From assembly GCA_017987615.1 (NCBI GenBank), contig JAGNTI010000056.1, positions 1 through 8,089 of the forward strand: DNA of 8,089 bases. Reading direction: 5' to 3'. This document shows, in pieces, positions 1 through 6,046 of the stretch. The stretch comes from Sediminibacterium sp. (GTDB lineage: Bacteria > Bacteroidota > Bacteroidia > Chitinophagales > Chitinophagaceae). The notes beneath the pieces are model-generated. The model was given only the letters and a program-made list of their open reading frames with translations, searched no databases and was not told where the DNA came from. The first letter of the stretch is position 1. Each line of letters opens with the position of its first letter. Position numbers and translations under genes: made by a program.

Positions 1-761
1 CCCATCATAATACCAAGTCCTAAAATAGCCGCCGAAAAAGAAGCCCAAGGGATTGCAGATTTTAACCAATCATGAGACTTGCGCATAAAGCCAGCCATTG
101 CATATCCAAAAGGAATAATGGTACTAGCAAAACCTAAAAACAAAATAGGCGGATGAATCACCATCCAATAATTTTGTAAAAGCGTATTTAATCCCGTGCC
201 ATCTTTAATAAGCGTTAAATAATCGGGTCTACTTAAAATAGGCCAATCCATTTCATTTCTTAAAAGAGAAAAAGGACTAGATCCAATTTTATGGCCAAAC
301 AAATAAACGCCTAACACCATTGATGCCAAAAGCACTTGCGCAAAAGAGATTACAGACATTACGCCCGCCTCCCATTTTTTTGCAGTGAGCATGATAACAA
401 TCCCTAACACACAATGCCAAAAACTCCAAAGCATAAAACTTCCTTCTTGACCTTCCCAAAAACAACTCAGTAAATATTCGGGCTGTAACGACTTGTCACT
501 ATGCATGTATGCATACTTATACTCGAAATAGTGATTCGAAATAATAACATAGAGTAAAGAAAATGTAGCAAAAACACAGATGGCTTCTACAATAAAGAAA
601 ATACGACCAATTTTAATCCAACTTTTTGCATTGGGATCATTATGGTCTGCTACCCCACCTAAAAAAAACGCGATGGTTGCAACAACAGAAGCAACAAAAG
701 AAACCAAGTTAAAAATATGCCCTGCTTGACCAAGCCACAAATGTTCGCCAATATAATTCAT
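1..761 (-). CDS. ccmF: CcmF/CcsA-type cytochrome c heme-lyase subunit, C-terminus cut off by window edge
   Basis: Integral membrane heme-handling protein of cytochrome c maturation, which takes heme from CcmE and attaches it to apocytochrome c. I translated the minus strand from ATG at 761-759; 253 codons are open to the edge. Visible are several hydrophobic helices (about residues 13-35, 53-75, 108-126, 136-155, 200-224), the family signature FWEGQEGS (101-108) and the stretch around NYWMVIHPP (197-205), whose H203 matches a conserved heme-ligand-type histidine of CcmF/CcsA proteins. The tryptophan-rich WWD heme-binding motif would lie just past the window edge. The start is 23 bases beyond the ccmE stop, so the two genes are very probably co-transcribed. 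Full CcmF proteins are usually above 600 residues, so well over half is missing here. Family assignment is firm; whether it is named ccmF or ccsA depends on annotation habit. Confidence 0.93.
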   Translation of the reverse strand, partial: MNYIGEHLWLGQAGHIFNLVSFVASVVATIAFFLGGVADHNDPNAKSWIKIGRIFFIVEAICVFATFSLLYVIISNHYFEYKYAYMHSDKSLQPEYLLSCFWEGQEGSFMLWSFWHCVLGIVIMLTAKKWEAGVMSVISFAQVLLASMVLGVYLFGHKIGSSPFSLLRNEMDWPILSRPDYLTLIKDGTGLNTLLQNYWMVIHPPILFLGFASTIIPFGYAMAGFMRKSHDWLKSAIPWASFSAAILGLGIMM

Positions 762-784
762 TGAAATAAAATTAAAGGATACAG

Positions 785-1195
785 TTAGTTAGTATAGGTA
801 GTTTGACTTTTGTCGATTGAATTAGGATTGTCTTTATATTTTGATGGACACTTGAGTAAAATATCTTTGCACTCAAACTGACCATTTTGCACTTTGCCCT
901 TTAACACCAAACGCTCACTTTTTTCCATGTCGGTGGGCTTGTTGTTGTGGTAAATTACTTTAATAGAATTTCCAAGGGTATCTACTGCTGTAAACGTTAA
1001 ATAATTGGGGTCTTTGACAGCGTCATACACCAGCGGCTGCGTTTTATCAATTTTAGCAATCAAATTCACAAATTTACCTTCCTTTTCACGCGCAGACGCA
1101 ATGGTCTCGTAAGTAGTTAAATCACCAGTGTAGCTGATGAGCACTACGATTGATGCGGCAATTAAGAGCAGGAGGATAATATGGGTCTTTTTCAT
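785..1195 (-). CDS. ccmE: CcmE-type periplasmic heme chaperone with CxxxY instead of HxxxY
   Basis: Heme chaperone of the Ccm system, anchored in the cytoplasmic membrane with its OB-fold facing the periplasm; it carries heme to CcmF. The 136-residue length fits the family. Residues 5-22 form one N-terminal membrane anchor, residues about 28-115 the beta-rich domain (including a LVLKGKV strand at 96-102 and NGQFECKDILLKCPSKY at 104-120), followed by a polar tail. The position that is the covalent heme-binding histidine in E. coli CcmE is a cysteine here: C116 with Y120 gives CxxxY. This variant is known from Desulfovibrio and archaeal CcmE proteins. A second cysteine, C109, lies seven residues earlier. 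It is the first gene of the ccmE-ccmF pair, directly downstream of a candidate -7 element. Role assigned with high confidence; heme attachment chemistry is inferred. Confidence 0.9.
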   Translation of the reverse strand: MKKTHIILLLLIAASIVVLISYTGDLTTYETIASAREKEGKFVNLIAKIDKTQPLVYDAVKDPNYLTFTAVDTLGNSIKVIYHNNKPTDMEKSERLVLKGKVQNGQFECKDILLKCPSKYKDNPNSIDKSQTTYTN

Positions 1196-1215
1196 AAATA
1201 CGCTGATTTCTAGTA

Positions 1216-1223
1216 CAAAAGTA
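1216..1223 (-). promoter_or_regulatory. candidate -7 element of the ccmE-ccmF promoter
   Basis: Read on the minus strand this is TACTTTTG, an exact match to the Bacteroidota -7 consensus TAnnTTTG. It lies 20 bases before the ccmE ATG, leaving a short leader. No good TTG/TTTG -33 element is visible 19-21 bases further upstream, so the call rests on the -7 match and position only. Confidence 0.45.
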
Positions 1224-1296
1224 GCCTAAAATGGATAATCTTGGTTGTCTTGTTTAAGCATTCAAGAATCTTTAACGTATTTCGAAAAATAGCTGC

Positions 1297-1304
1297 TAAC
1301 TTGC
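1297..1304 (+). promoter_or_regulatory. weak candidate -7 element for the ureohydrolase operon
   Basis: TAACTTGC resembles the Bacteroidota -7 consensus TAnnTTTG but is one T short. It lies 24 bases before the ATG at 1329, a sensible distance. No clear -33 element is seen. A second partial match (TAATCTTG) lies further upstream around 1236-1243. Confidence 0.25.
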
Positions 1305-1328
1305 GCCCTGTTTGCAATACAACCCAGT

Positions 1329-2381
1329 ATGAGCCAATTATCCAACTTTGACCCAAATGTGGTCGGAAACCCAAATAACAACATTTTTGGACTCCCTTTT
1401 TCTGAAGCGGAATCTGCCCTCGTTTTACTCCCCGTTCCATGGGAAGTAACCGTGAGTTACGGAGCCGGTACTTCAAGGGCTGCAGAACATATTTGGAAGG
1501 CAAGTATTCAGGTGGATTTATTAGATACCGATGTGCCTGATGGCTGGAAAAAAGGATTTTATTTAAGGGAAACCAATAAAAAAATTCTTTTAAAAAGCGA
1601 CTACTTACGCAAAGAGGCCGAACTCTTTATAGACTATATTTCTAAAGGTGAAATTGTTGGTAACAACAAATTCATGTGCAAGAGCCTCAAAGAAATTAAT
1701 GAAGGCGGTGTAATGCTAAATAACTGGGTGTACGAACAAACCAACGAACTACTCGAACAAGGTAAACTGGTAGGCCTTATTGGTGGAGACCATAGCACAC
1801 CGCTTGGCTATATTAAAGCATTAGCAAAAAAGCATGGCAGCTTTGGTATTTTACAAATTGACGCGCATTGCGATTTAAGAAAAAGCTACGAGCACTTTAC
1901 CTATTCACACGCATCCGTTATGTACAATGTACTGAGCGAAATTGAAGGCGTTGAAAAATTAGTACAAGTTGGGATCAGAGATTTTTGTAGCGAAGAGTGG
2001 GATTACATTAATAATAGCAACGGAAGGGTTGTAACCTATTTTGATAAAGACATTAAAACCAGACAATACGAAGGTGAAACCTGGAAGCAAATAACGGATG
2101 AAATTGTGAATCAACTGCCTCAACTGGTGTATATCAGTTTTGACATTGATGGCCTTGATCCAAAACTTTGCCCAAACACAGGAACACCGGTTCAGGGTGG
2201 TTTTGAAAGCGAAGAGATACTCTACCTTTTCAAAAAAATAGTAGCCAGCGGCAAACAACTCATTGGCTTTGACTTTGTAGAAGTAGGTGTGGGTGAAACA
2301 GACTGGGATAGCAATGTTGGCGCTCACTTATTATGGCGCATGTGTAATTTGATGGTAAAAAACACCCCTTCAAATAGCTAA
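1329..2381 (+). CDS. agmatinase-family ureohydrolase (Mn-dependent)
   Basis: Ureohydrolase-fold enzyme that hydrolyses a guanidino group to urea and an amine; agmatine to putrescine is the likeliest reaction, arginine an alternative. All metal-binding motifs are present in order: GGDHS (152-156, H155), DAHCD (178-182), SFDIDGLDP (270-278, D272/D274/D277), plus the GTPVQGG loop (285-291) and E318 in FDFVEVG. SHASVMY (193-199) puts H194 where the catalytic histidine usually sits and looks more agmatinase-like than arginase-like. At 350 residues it is longer than E. coli SpeB (about 306); the excess lies mainly between about residues 60 and 148, before GGDHS. ATG at 1329 gives the conserved-looking N-terminus. 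First gene of the five-gene run; its stop is one base before the next ATG. Fold and chemistry are sure, exact substrate is not, so no gene symbol is given. Confidence 0.92.
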   Translation: MSQLSNFDPNVVGNPNNNIFGLPFSEAESALVLLPVPWEVTVSYGAGTSRAAEHIWKASIQVDLLDTDVPDGWKKGFYLRETNKKILLKSDYLRKEAELFIDYISKGEIVGNNKFMCKSLKEINEGGVMLNNWVYEQTNELLEQGKLVGLIGGDHSTPLGYIKALAKKHGSFGILQIDAHCDLRKSYEHFTYSHASVMYNVLSEIEGVEKLVQVGIRDFCSEEWDYINNSNGRVVTYFDKDIKTRQYEGETWKQITDEIVNQLPQLVYISFDIDGLDPKLCPNTGTPVQGGFESEEILYLFKKIVASGKQLIGFDFVEVGVGETDWDSNVGAHLLWRMCNLMVKNTPSNS

Positions 2382-2382
2382 G

Positions 2383-2937
2383 ATGGCAGGAAAAGTTTAC
2401 GACTTTATTATTGTATTAAAGAAACGCTCTTTTGTTTTTATTAATTGGGTAAGTATTCTAATGATCGCACTTGCTGCGCTCCTACTATCGGTACAAGTTA
2501 TTTTACACGGCTACCAGCAGACACTTATTTATATCACCATTATGCTTTCCATGATTGCATGGACAGCGTTTACTATTTTAAAAGAAAAAAAAGGAAGACC
2601 GGCATTATATAGGATAGCACTTTTACTAGGTGCATGGGGTATTTTTATTCAACCATATATATCATGGCTCGCTTTTGTATATGTGGCTGCCGCAGTGATA
2701 GAAAAACAAGTTAAATTTCCAGAAGAGATTGCTTTTGACGACGATGAAGTTGTCATCAATAGCTTTCCAAAAAAGAGACATAGCTGGGACGCTTTTGAAA
2801 ACATTGTTTTAAAGGACGGACTCCTTACATTAGATTATAAAAACAATACCTTGTTTCAAAAACAAATAGAATCTGCTGTATCAAAAGAAGACGAAGCAGC
2901 TTTTAATGTATTTTGTCAAGAACGCTTAAACAAATAA
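2383..2937 (+). CDS. small membrane protein of unknown function with cytosolic PH-like C-terminal part
   Basis: I cannot name this 184-residue protein. Its N-terminal half is hydrophobic with about four membrane segments (roughly residues 17-42, 47-66, 76-90, 91-107), separated by a basic loop (KEKKGRP, 67-73). An acidic stretch (FDDDEV, 118-123) follows and then a soluble tail of about 65 residues in which W135, F138, the segment IVLKDGLLTLDYKNN (141-155) and a final helix suggest a small beta-sandwich of the bacterial PH/YcxB-like kind. That fold suggestion is inference from pattern only. It lies one base after the ureohydrolase stop and one base before the radical SAM start, so it is expressed with them. 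It might anchor or scaffold a partner at the membrane, but nothing in the sequence proves a role. No catalytic motif is visible. Confidence 0.85.
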   Translation: MAGKVYDFIIVLKKRSFVFINWVSILMIALAALLLSVQVILHGYQQTLIYITIMLSMIAWTAFTILKEKKGRPALYRIALLLGAWGIFIQPYISWLAFVYVAAAVIEKQVKFPEEIAFDDDEVVINSFPKKRHSWDAFENIVLKDGLLTLDYKNNTLFQKQIESAVSKEDEAAFNVFCQERLNK

Positions 2938-2938
2938 C

Positions 2939-4246
2939 ATGCCACTACAACAGTCACCCTACATATTATATTCAGACGGCGAAGGAAATATTTACGAAGA
3001 CACGAGTTTGTATGTGGTAGGTCGTGCCGGTTGGGATGCCATGCCCATAGATCCTGCCGATTGGATTGAACTTCCTGAAGGGGGTAATTTGTATGAATTA
3101 CCTGGTAGACGTGGCATTGGACTAGATGTTGAAACAGGTGAAATGCGTTTATGTGACAAAGGCTGGGCCGTTGCCGCATTTATTCCACCCGCACATACCG
3201 GTTTATATATTGCCGCCTACGAAACAGAAGCAGAAGCCCCTACACTACCCTTGTTTTGCTACACAGCAGCAGGTTGGTTAGACAATAAAACCTATGTACC
3301 CGCGGTAAGAATTGAACAAGACATTAGACAAGAGTGTGCTGGATATGACGATGAAAAAATAGCATCTGGTACCGAGGTATTATTAGCGAATTATCCGCAC
3401 AATAGACTTGTAAAACATTTGATGGAAAACTGCTGCATGACATACAACTGTCCTGCTGCGCGCAATTTTTCATTGTCTAGATGGGAATGTCCCGTGCCAA
3501 CTTCTCCAGCATGTAATGCCAATTGTATTGGCTGTATTTCTTTTCAACCATCCGATGAAACCATTGTTTCTACGCAAGACCGCTTAACGTTTAAACCTAC
3601 TGCCGAAGAAATTGTAGAATTTACGGTACCGCATTTAAACAATGCTCCATTCCCGCTTATTAGTTTTGGACAGGGTTGTGAAGGAGAACCACTACTCATG
3701 TGGGAAACGATTAGAGAATCTATTATTGAAATCAGAAAACACACAGACAAAGGCAGTATCAATATCAATACCAATGGCTCTAAACCAGACGCCGTAAAAG
3801 CCTTATGTGAAGTGGGTTTAAATAGTATTCGGGTAAGTACCAACTCTGCGCGTAAACATATTTATGAGCCTTATTATAGACCCAACAATTATCAGTTTGA
3901 AGATATCATTGAGAGTTTAAAAGTAATGCGCAGTTATGGCGGATGGGCAAGTATTAACTACTTTGTTTTTCCGGGTATGACAGATAGCGTAGAAGAATAT
4001 GAAGCGCTTCGCAAACTTATTATTGATACCGATTTGACCATGATTCAGTGGCGTAATTTTAATATCGATCCGGACTGGTACATGGGTAAAATTGGCGTCA
4101 ACGAAACCGGCGAAATGCTTGGTGTTAAACAACTCATGAGCCTTATTGCTGAAGAATTTCCAAAAGTAAAATTTGGATATTTTAATCCGCCAATAGAACG
4201 TATTAAAGGCAATTACGAAATGGATTTTGCCGGTGGACGCCCGTAA
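2939..4246 (+). CDS. radical SAM protein with a long N-terminal region and extra cysteine cluster
   Basis: Radical S-adenosylmethionine enzyme of unknown reaction. The cluster motif is CNANCIGC (C192, C196, C199; Cx3Cx2C), followed by FGQGCEGEPLL (243-253, the GGE/GEP-type SAM-binding region), NINTNGSKP (275-283), SIRVSTNS (296-303) and FVFPGMTDSVEEYEAL (342-357), all typical of the radical SAM barrel. Some 190 residues precede the core; they contain YSDGEGNIYED (11-21) and WECP (182-185) and carry further cysteines, C165, C166, C171 and C184, shortly before the core motif. The part after the barrel has no cysteine beyond C290, so there is no SPASM or twitch domain. It starts one base after the membrane protein and its end overlaps the transporter start. 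Neighbours (ureohydrolase, two exporters) hint at small-molecule or cofactor metabolism, but substrate and product cannot be told. Superfamily assignment is firm. Confidence 0.93.
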   Translation: MPLQQSPYILYSDGEGNIYEDTSLYVVGRAGWDAMPIDPADWIELPEGGNLYELPGRRGIGLDVETGEMRLCDKGWAVAAFIPPAHTGLYIAAYETEAEAPTLPLFCYTAAGWLDNKTYVPAVRIEQDIRQECAGYDDEKIASGTEVLLANYPHNRLVKHLMENCCMTYNCPAARNFSLSRWECPVPTSPACNANCIGCISFQPSDETIVSTQDRLTFKPTAEEIVEFTVPHLNNAPFPLISFGQGCEGEPLLMWETIRESIIEIRKHTDKGSININTNGSKPDAVKALCEVGLNSIRVSTNSARKHIYEPYYRPNNYQFEDIIESLKVMRSYGGWASINYFVFPGMTDSVEEYEALRKLIIDTDLTMIQWRNFNIDPDWYMGKIGVNETGEMLGVKQLMSLIAEEFPKVKFGYFNPPIERIKGNYEMDFAGGRP

Positions 4247-5153
4247 TAATAGATATATAGGCATACTATTAGCAACTGTTGCAGCCATTATTTGGGCTGG
4301 TAATTTTGTAATTGCCAGAGGCGTGAACCAGCAAATACCTCCTATTACACTTGCCTTTTTTAGATGGTCGTTGGCCACAGTATTAATGCTTCCTATTGCA
4401 TATAAGGCCTTTACAAAAGAGTGGCATATTTTAAATAAACACAGGCCTTATTTATTTTGGGTATCACTTTCAGGTATTGCAATATTCAACACTTGTTTGT
4501 ACATATCAGGACACTATACCACCGCTATTAATATGGCGCTGATAAGCACTACTTCCTCTCCCATTTTTGCTACTACTTTTGCCATTATTTTTATTGGCGA
4601 ACGCATCAATGCATTCAGACTCACTGGCATGCTCGTTTGTTTGTCAGGGGTATTATTACTGATTTCTAAAGGCAGCTTGCAAACGCTTATGTCTTTTACT
4701 TTTTCAATTGGTGATTTGTGGGCGCTGGCTGGTGCCATTGCATTTGCGGTGTACAATGTTCTTGTACGAAAAAAGCCAGCTACCATTTCTGCAACAACTT
4801 TTTTATTAGCCATTTTTGGACTAGGCAGCTTGCTAATTTTACCCGGTTTTTTAATAGAACAAGTAAACGCTGCTCCCATTGTTTGGAACAATTCACTTGT
4901 ACTATCACTGATTTATTTGGGTGCAGGAACCTCGGTGGTTTCTTTTTTATGCTGGAATGCAGCCATTAAAAGAATTGGCGCAGGCACCACTGTTTTATTT
5001 GGGAACCTCATACCTATTATTAGCACCATCGAAGCCGTTTTGTTTTTACATGAGCCATTCCAAAAAATTCATATGATTAGTGCGGGTATTGTTATTTTTG
5101 GACTGATCCTGGCCAATTCAGGTCAACATAAAAAACAGTCGCAGCATGTTTGA
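4227..5153 (+). CDS. EamA/DMT-family transporter, non-ATG start
   Basis: Ten-helix metabolite transporter of the drug/metabolite (DMT, EamA) superfamily, likely an exporter of amino acids, nucleobases or similar small molecules. Two EamA repeats are seen, about residues 10-147 and 162-297. Typical marks are the first helix with WAGNFVIARG (23-32), FFRW (44-47), and the matching ends of the repeats, GERINAFRLTGMLVCLSGVLLL (124-145) and HEPFQKIHMISAGIVIFGLIL (275-295). The length, 308, is usual. The first in-frame ATG is at residue 53, which would destroy the first helices, so the start must be non-ATG: TTG at 4227 or GTG at 4233. Either overlaps the end of the radical SAM gene (20 or 14 bases), which points to translational coupling. 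The 3' end overlaps the TSUP start by 8 bases. The substrate cannot be read from the sequence. Confidence 0.92.
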   Translation: MPVDARNNRYIGILLATVAAIIWAGNFVIARGVNQQIPPITLAFFRWSLATVLMLPIAYKAFTKEWHILNKHRPYLFWVSLSGIAIFNTCLYISGHYTTAINMALISTTSSPIFATTFAIIFIGERINAFRLTGMLVCLSGVLLLISKGSLQTLMSFTFSIGDLWALAGAIAFAVYNVLVRKKPATISATTFLLAIFGLGSLLILPGFLIEQVNAAPIVWNNSLVLSLIYLGAGTSVVSFLCWNAAIKRIGAGTTVLFGNLIPIISTIEAVLFLHEPFQKIHMISAGIVIFGLILANSGQHKKQSQHV

Positions 5154-5925
5154 TCAAATAGATTCGATTACTTTACTCTTCTTGTGTACCGCTGCATTTG
5201 GTGCAGGTTTTGTAGACGCCATTGTAGGTGGCGGTGGGCTAATTCAAACGCCTACTGCGCTTATATTAATGCCTAATTTACCCGTAGCGACTGTAATAGG
5301 TTCTTTAAAAATCCCTGCATTTAGTGGCACTTTTTTTGCGGCTAAACAATACATCAAAAAAGTAAACATTGATTGGAAGCAAATGGCCCTCATGTGCACC
5401 GTTGCCTTTTCATTTGCATTTTTAGGCTCTGAACTATTAAGCAAAATGGGTAACACATATATGAAACCTATTTTATTTTGCGTTCTCATTGTTGTGGCGA
5501 TATACACGTATACCAAAAAAAGTTTTGGTCAATCGCAGTCAAAAAGTCTTTCTAATAAAACGCTTTTACTCCGCAGTTTACTTTTAAGCGCCACAGTTGG
5601 ATTTTATGATGGATTTATTGGACCTGGAACTGGGAGTTTTTTAGTACTAGGTTTTATTGCTTTACTCGGGTATGATTTTTTACAAGCCAGCGCGCATGCT
5701 AAAATGGTCAATTTGTCCACCAATTTTGGATCTATTGTACTCTTTTTTATAAAGGGAACCATTATTTGGGGTGTTGCCATTCCAATGGCAATTTGCAACG
5801 CGGTTGGGGGGCTATTAGGCGCTAAACTGGCCATTGCAAAGGGCAACCAATTTATCCGCGTCTTCTTTTTACTCGTTATTTGTGCTACTATTTTAAGATT
5901 TGGCTACGACGTGTTTTTCAAATAA
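5146..5925 (+). CDS. TSUP-family (TauE/SafE) membrane transporter
   Basis: Polytopic membrane protein of the TauE/SafE (TSUP, DUF81) family, whose characterised members move sulfite, sulfonates or other organic anions. The two homologous halves each begin with the family's glycine-rich motif: GFVDAIVGGGGLIQTP (21-36) and GFYDGFIGPGTGSFL (152-166). About eight hydrophobic segments are visible (for example 10-28, 46-64, 82-97, 108-122, 141-175, 193-208, 210-229, 237-251). The 259-residue length is normal; the overall look resembles YfcA-like members. ATG at 5146 overlaps the end of the EamA gene by 8 bases, so it is the last gene of the coupled run. A T-rich stretch follows shortly after the stop. 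The substrate is unknown; proximity to a second transporter and a radical SAM enzyme is the only hint. Confidence 0.92.
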   Translation: MFDQIDSITLLFLCTAAFGAGFVDAIVGGGGLIQTPTALILMPNLPVATVIGSLKIPAFSGTFFAAKQYIKKVNIDWKQMALMCTVAFSFAFLGSELLSKMGNTYMKPILFCVLIVVAIYTYTKKSFGQSQSKSLSNKTLLLRSLLLSATVGFYDGFIGPGTGSFLVLGFIALLGYDFLQASAHAKMVNLSTNFGSIVLFFIKGTIIWGVAIPMAICNAVGGLLGAKLAIAKGNQFIRVFFLLVICATILRFGYDVFFK

Positions 5926-5944
5926 GGGTTCTTAACTTTTTTTT
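5926..5944 (+). terminator. possible weak terminator after the TSUP gene
   Basis: Directly after the TSUP stop, a very short inverted repeat (GTT, loop CTT, AAC at 5928-5936) is followed by eight T at 5937-5944. The stem has only three canonical pairs plus possible G-T pairs, so this is a weak candidate. Its place at the end of a gene run is the main argument. Confidence 0.25.
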
Positions 5945-5950
5945 AGGCCA

Positions 5951-6014
5951 TTAAGGTGGATTACTCCCCCTAATAAGCGTTAATTTTCAACATTCAATTG
6001 AATTGACACCTTAA
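5951..6014. repeat. 8-bp inverted repeat enclosing a 12-bp palindrome
   Basis: TTAAGGTG at 5951-5958 and CACCTTAA at 6007-6014 are exact inverted copies, 48 bases apart. Between them lies ATTCAATTGAAT (5992-6003), a perfect 12-bp palindrome. The right arm falls between the candidate -33 and -7 elements of the next gene. It could be a regulator-binding site or a loose RNA fold; AT-rich chance matches are possible. Confidence 0.35.
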
Positions 6015-6026
6015 CCCGTAGCTTTA
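5998..6026 (+). promoter_or_regulatory. candidate promoter of the TonB-like gene and folC
   Basis: TTG at 5998-6000 and TAGCTTTA at 6019-6026 are 18 bases apart, matching the Bacteroidota TTG / TAnnTTTG pattern with one mismatch (final A for G). The ATG follows 20 bases later, at 6047. The -7 element overlaps a small inverted repeat, AGCTT at 6020-6024 and AAGCT at 6028-6032. The -33 triplet lies inside the 12-bp palindrome. Confidence 0.4.
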
Positions 6027-6046
6027 TAAGCTTAATACCTATTTAC

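Larger units (their letters stand above)
1196..1328. promoter_or_regulatory. divergent promoter region between ccmE and the ureohydrolase operon
   Basis: These 133 bases separate two gene groups reading away from each other, so promoters for both should lie here. There is no convincing small gene inside. One candidate -7 element is seen for each direction, listed separately. No clear operator-like palindrome was noticed. Confidence 0.6.

Noticed and set aside
1210..1503. 97-codon open frame on the minus strand spanning the divergent promoter region and the ureohydrolase start
   Set aside because: It overlaps the clearly coding ureohydrolase, its translation has no family resemblance, and it would cover the promoter region.
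1959..2327. 122-codon minus-strand open frame
   Set aside because: Antisense to the ureohydrolase region holding the DIDGLDP motif; the translation looks like a frame shadow.
3544..3843. 99-codon minus-strand open frame
   Set aside because: Antisense to the radical SAM core, with no recognisable protein features.
3917..4378. 153-codon minus-strand open frame across the radical SAM/EamA junction
   Set aside because: Both plus-strand genes here have strong family motifs and overlap naturally; the antisense translation has none.
4227..5925. Possible transporter pair forming one two-component exporter
   Set aside because: EamA and TSUP proteins each work as complete transporters with two internal repeats; nothing shows they act as a pair.
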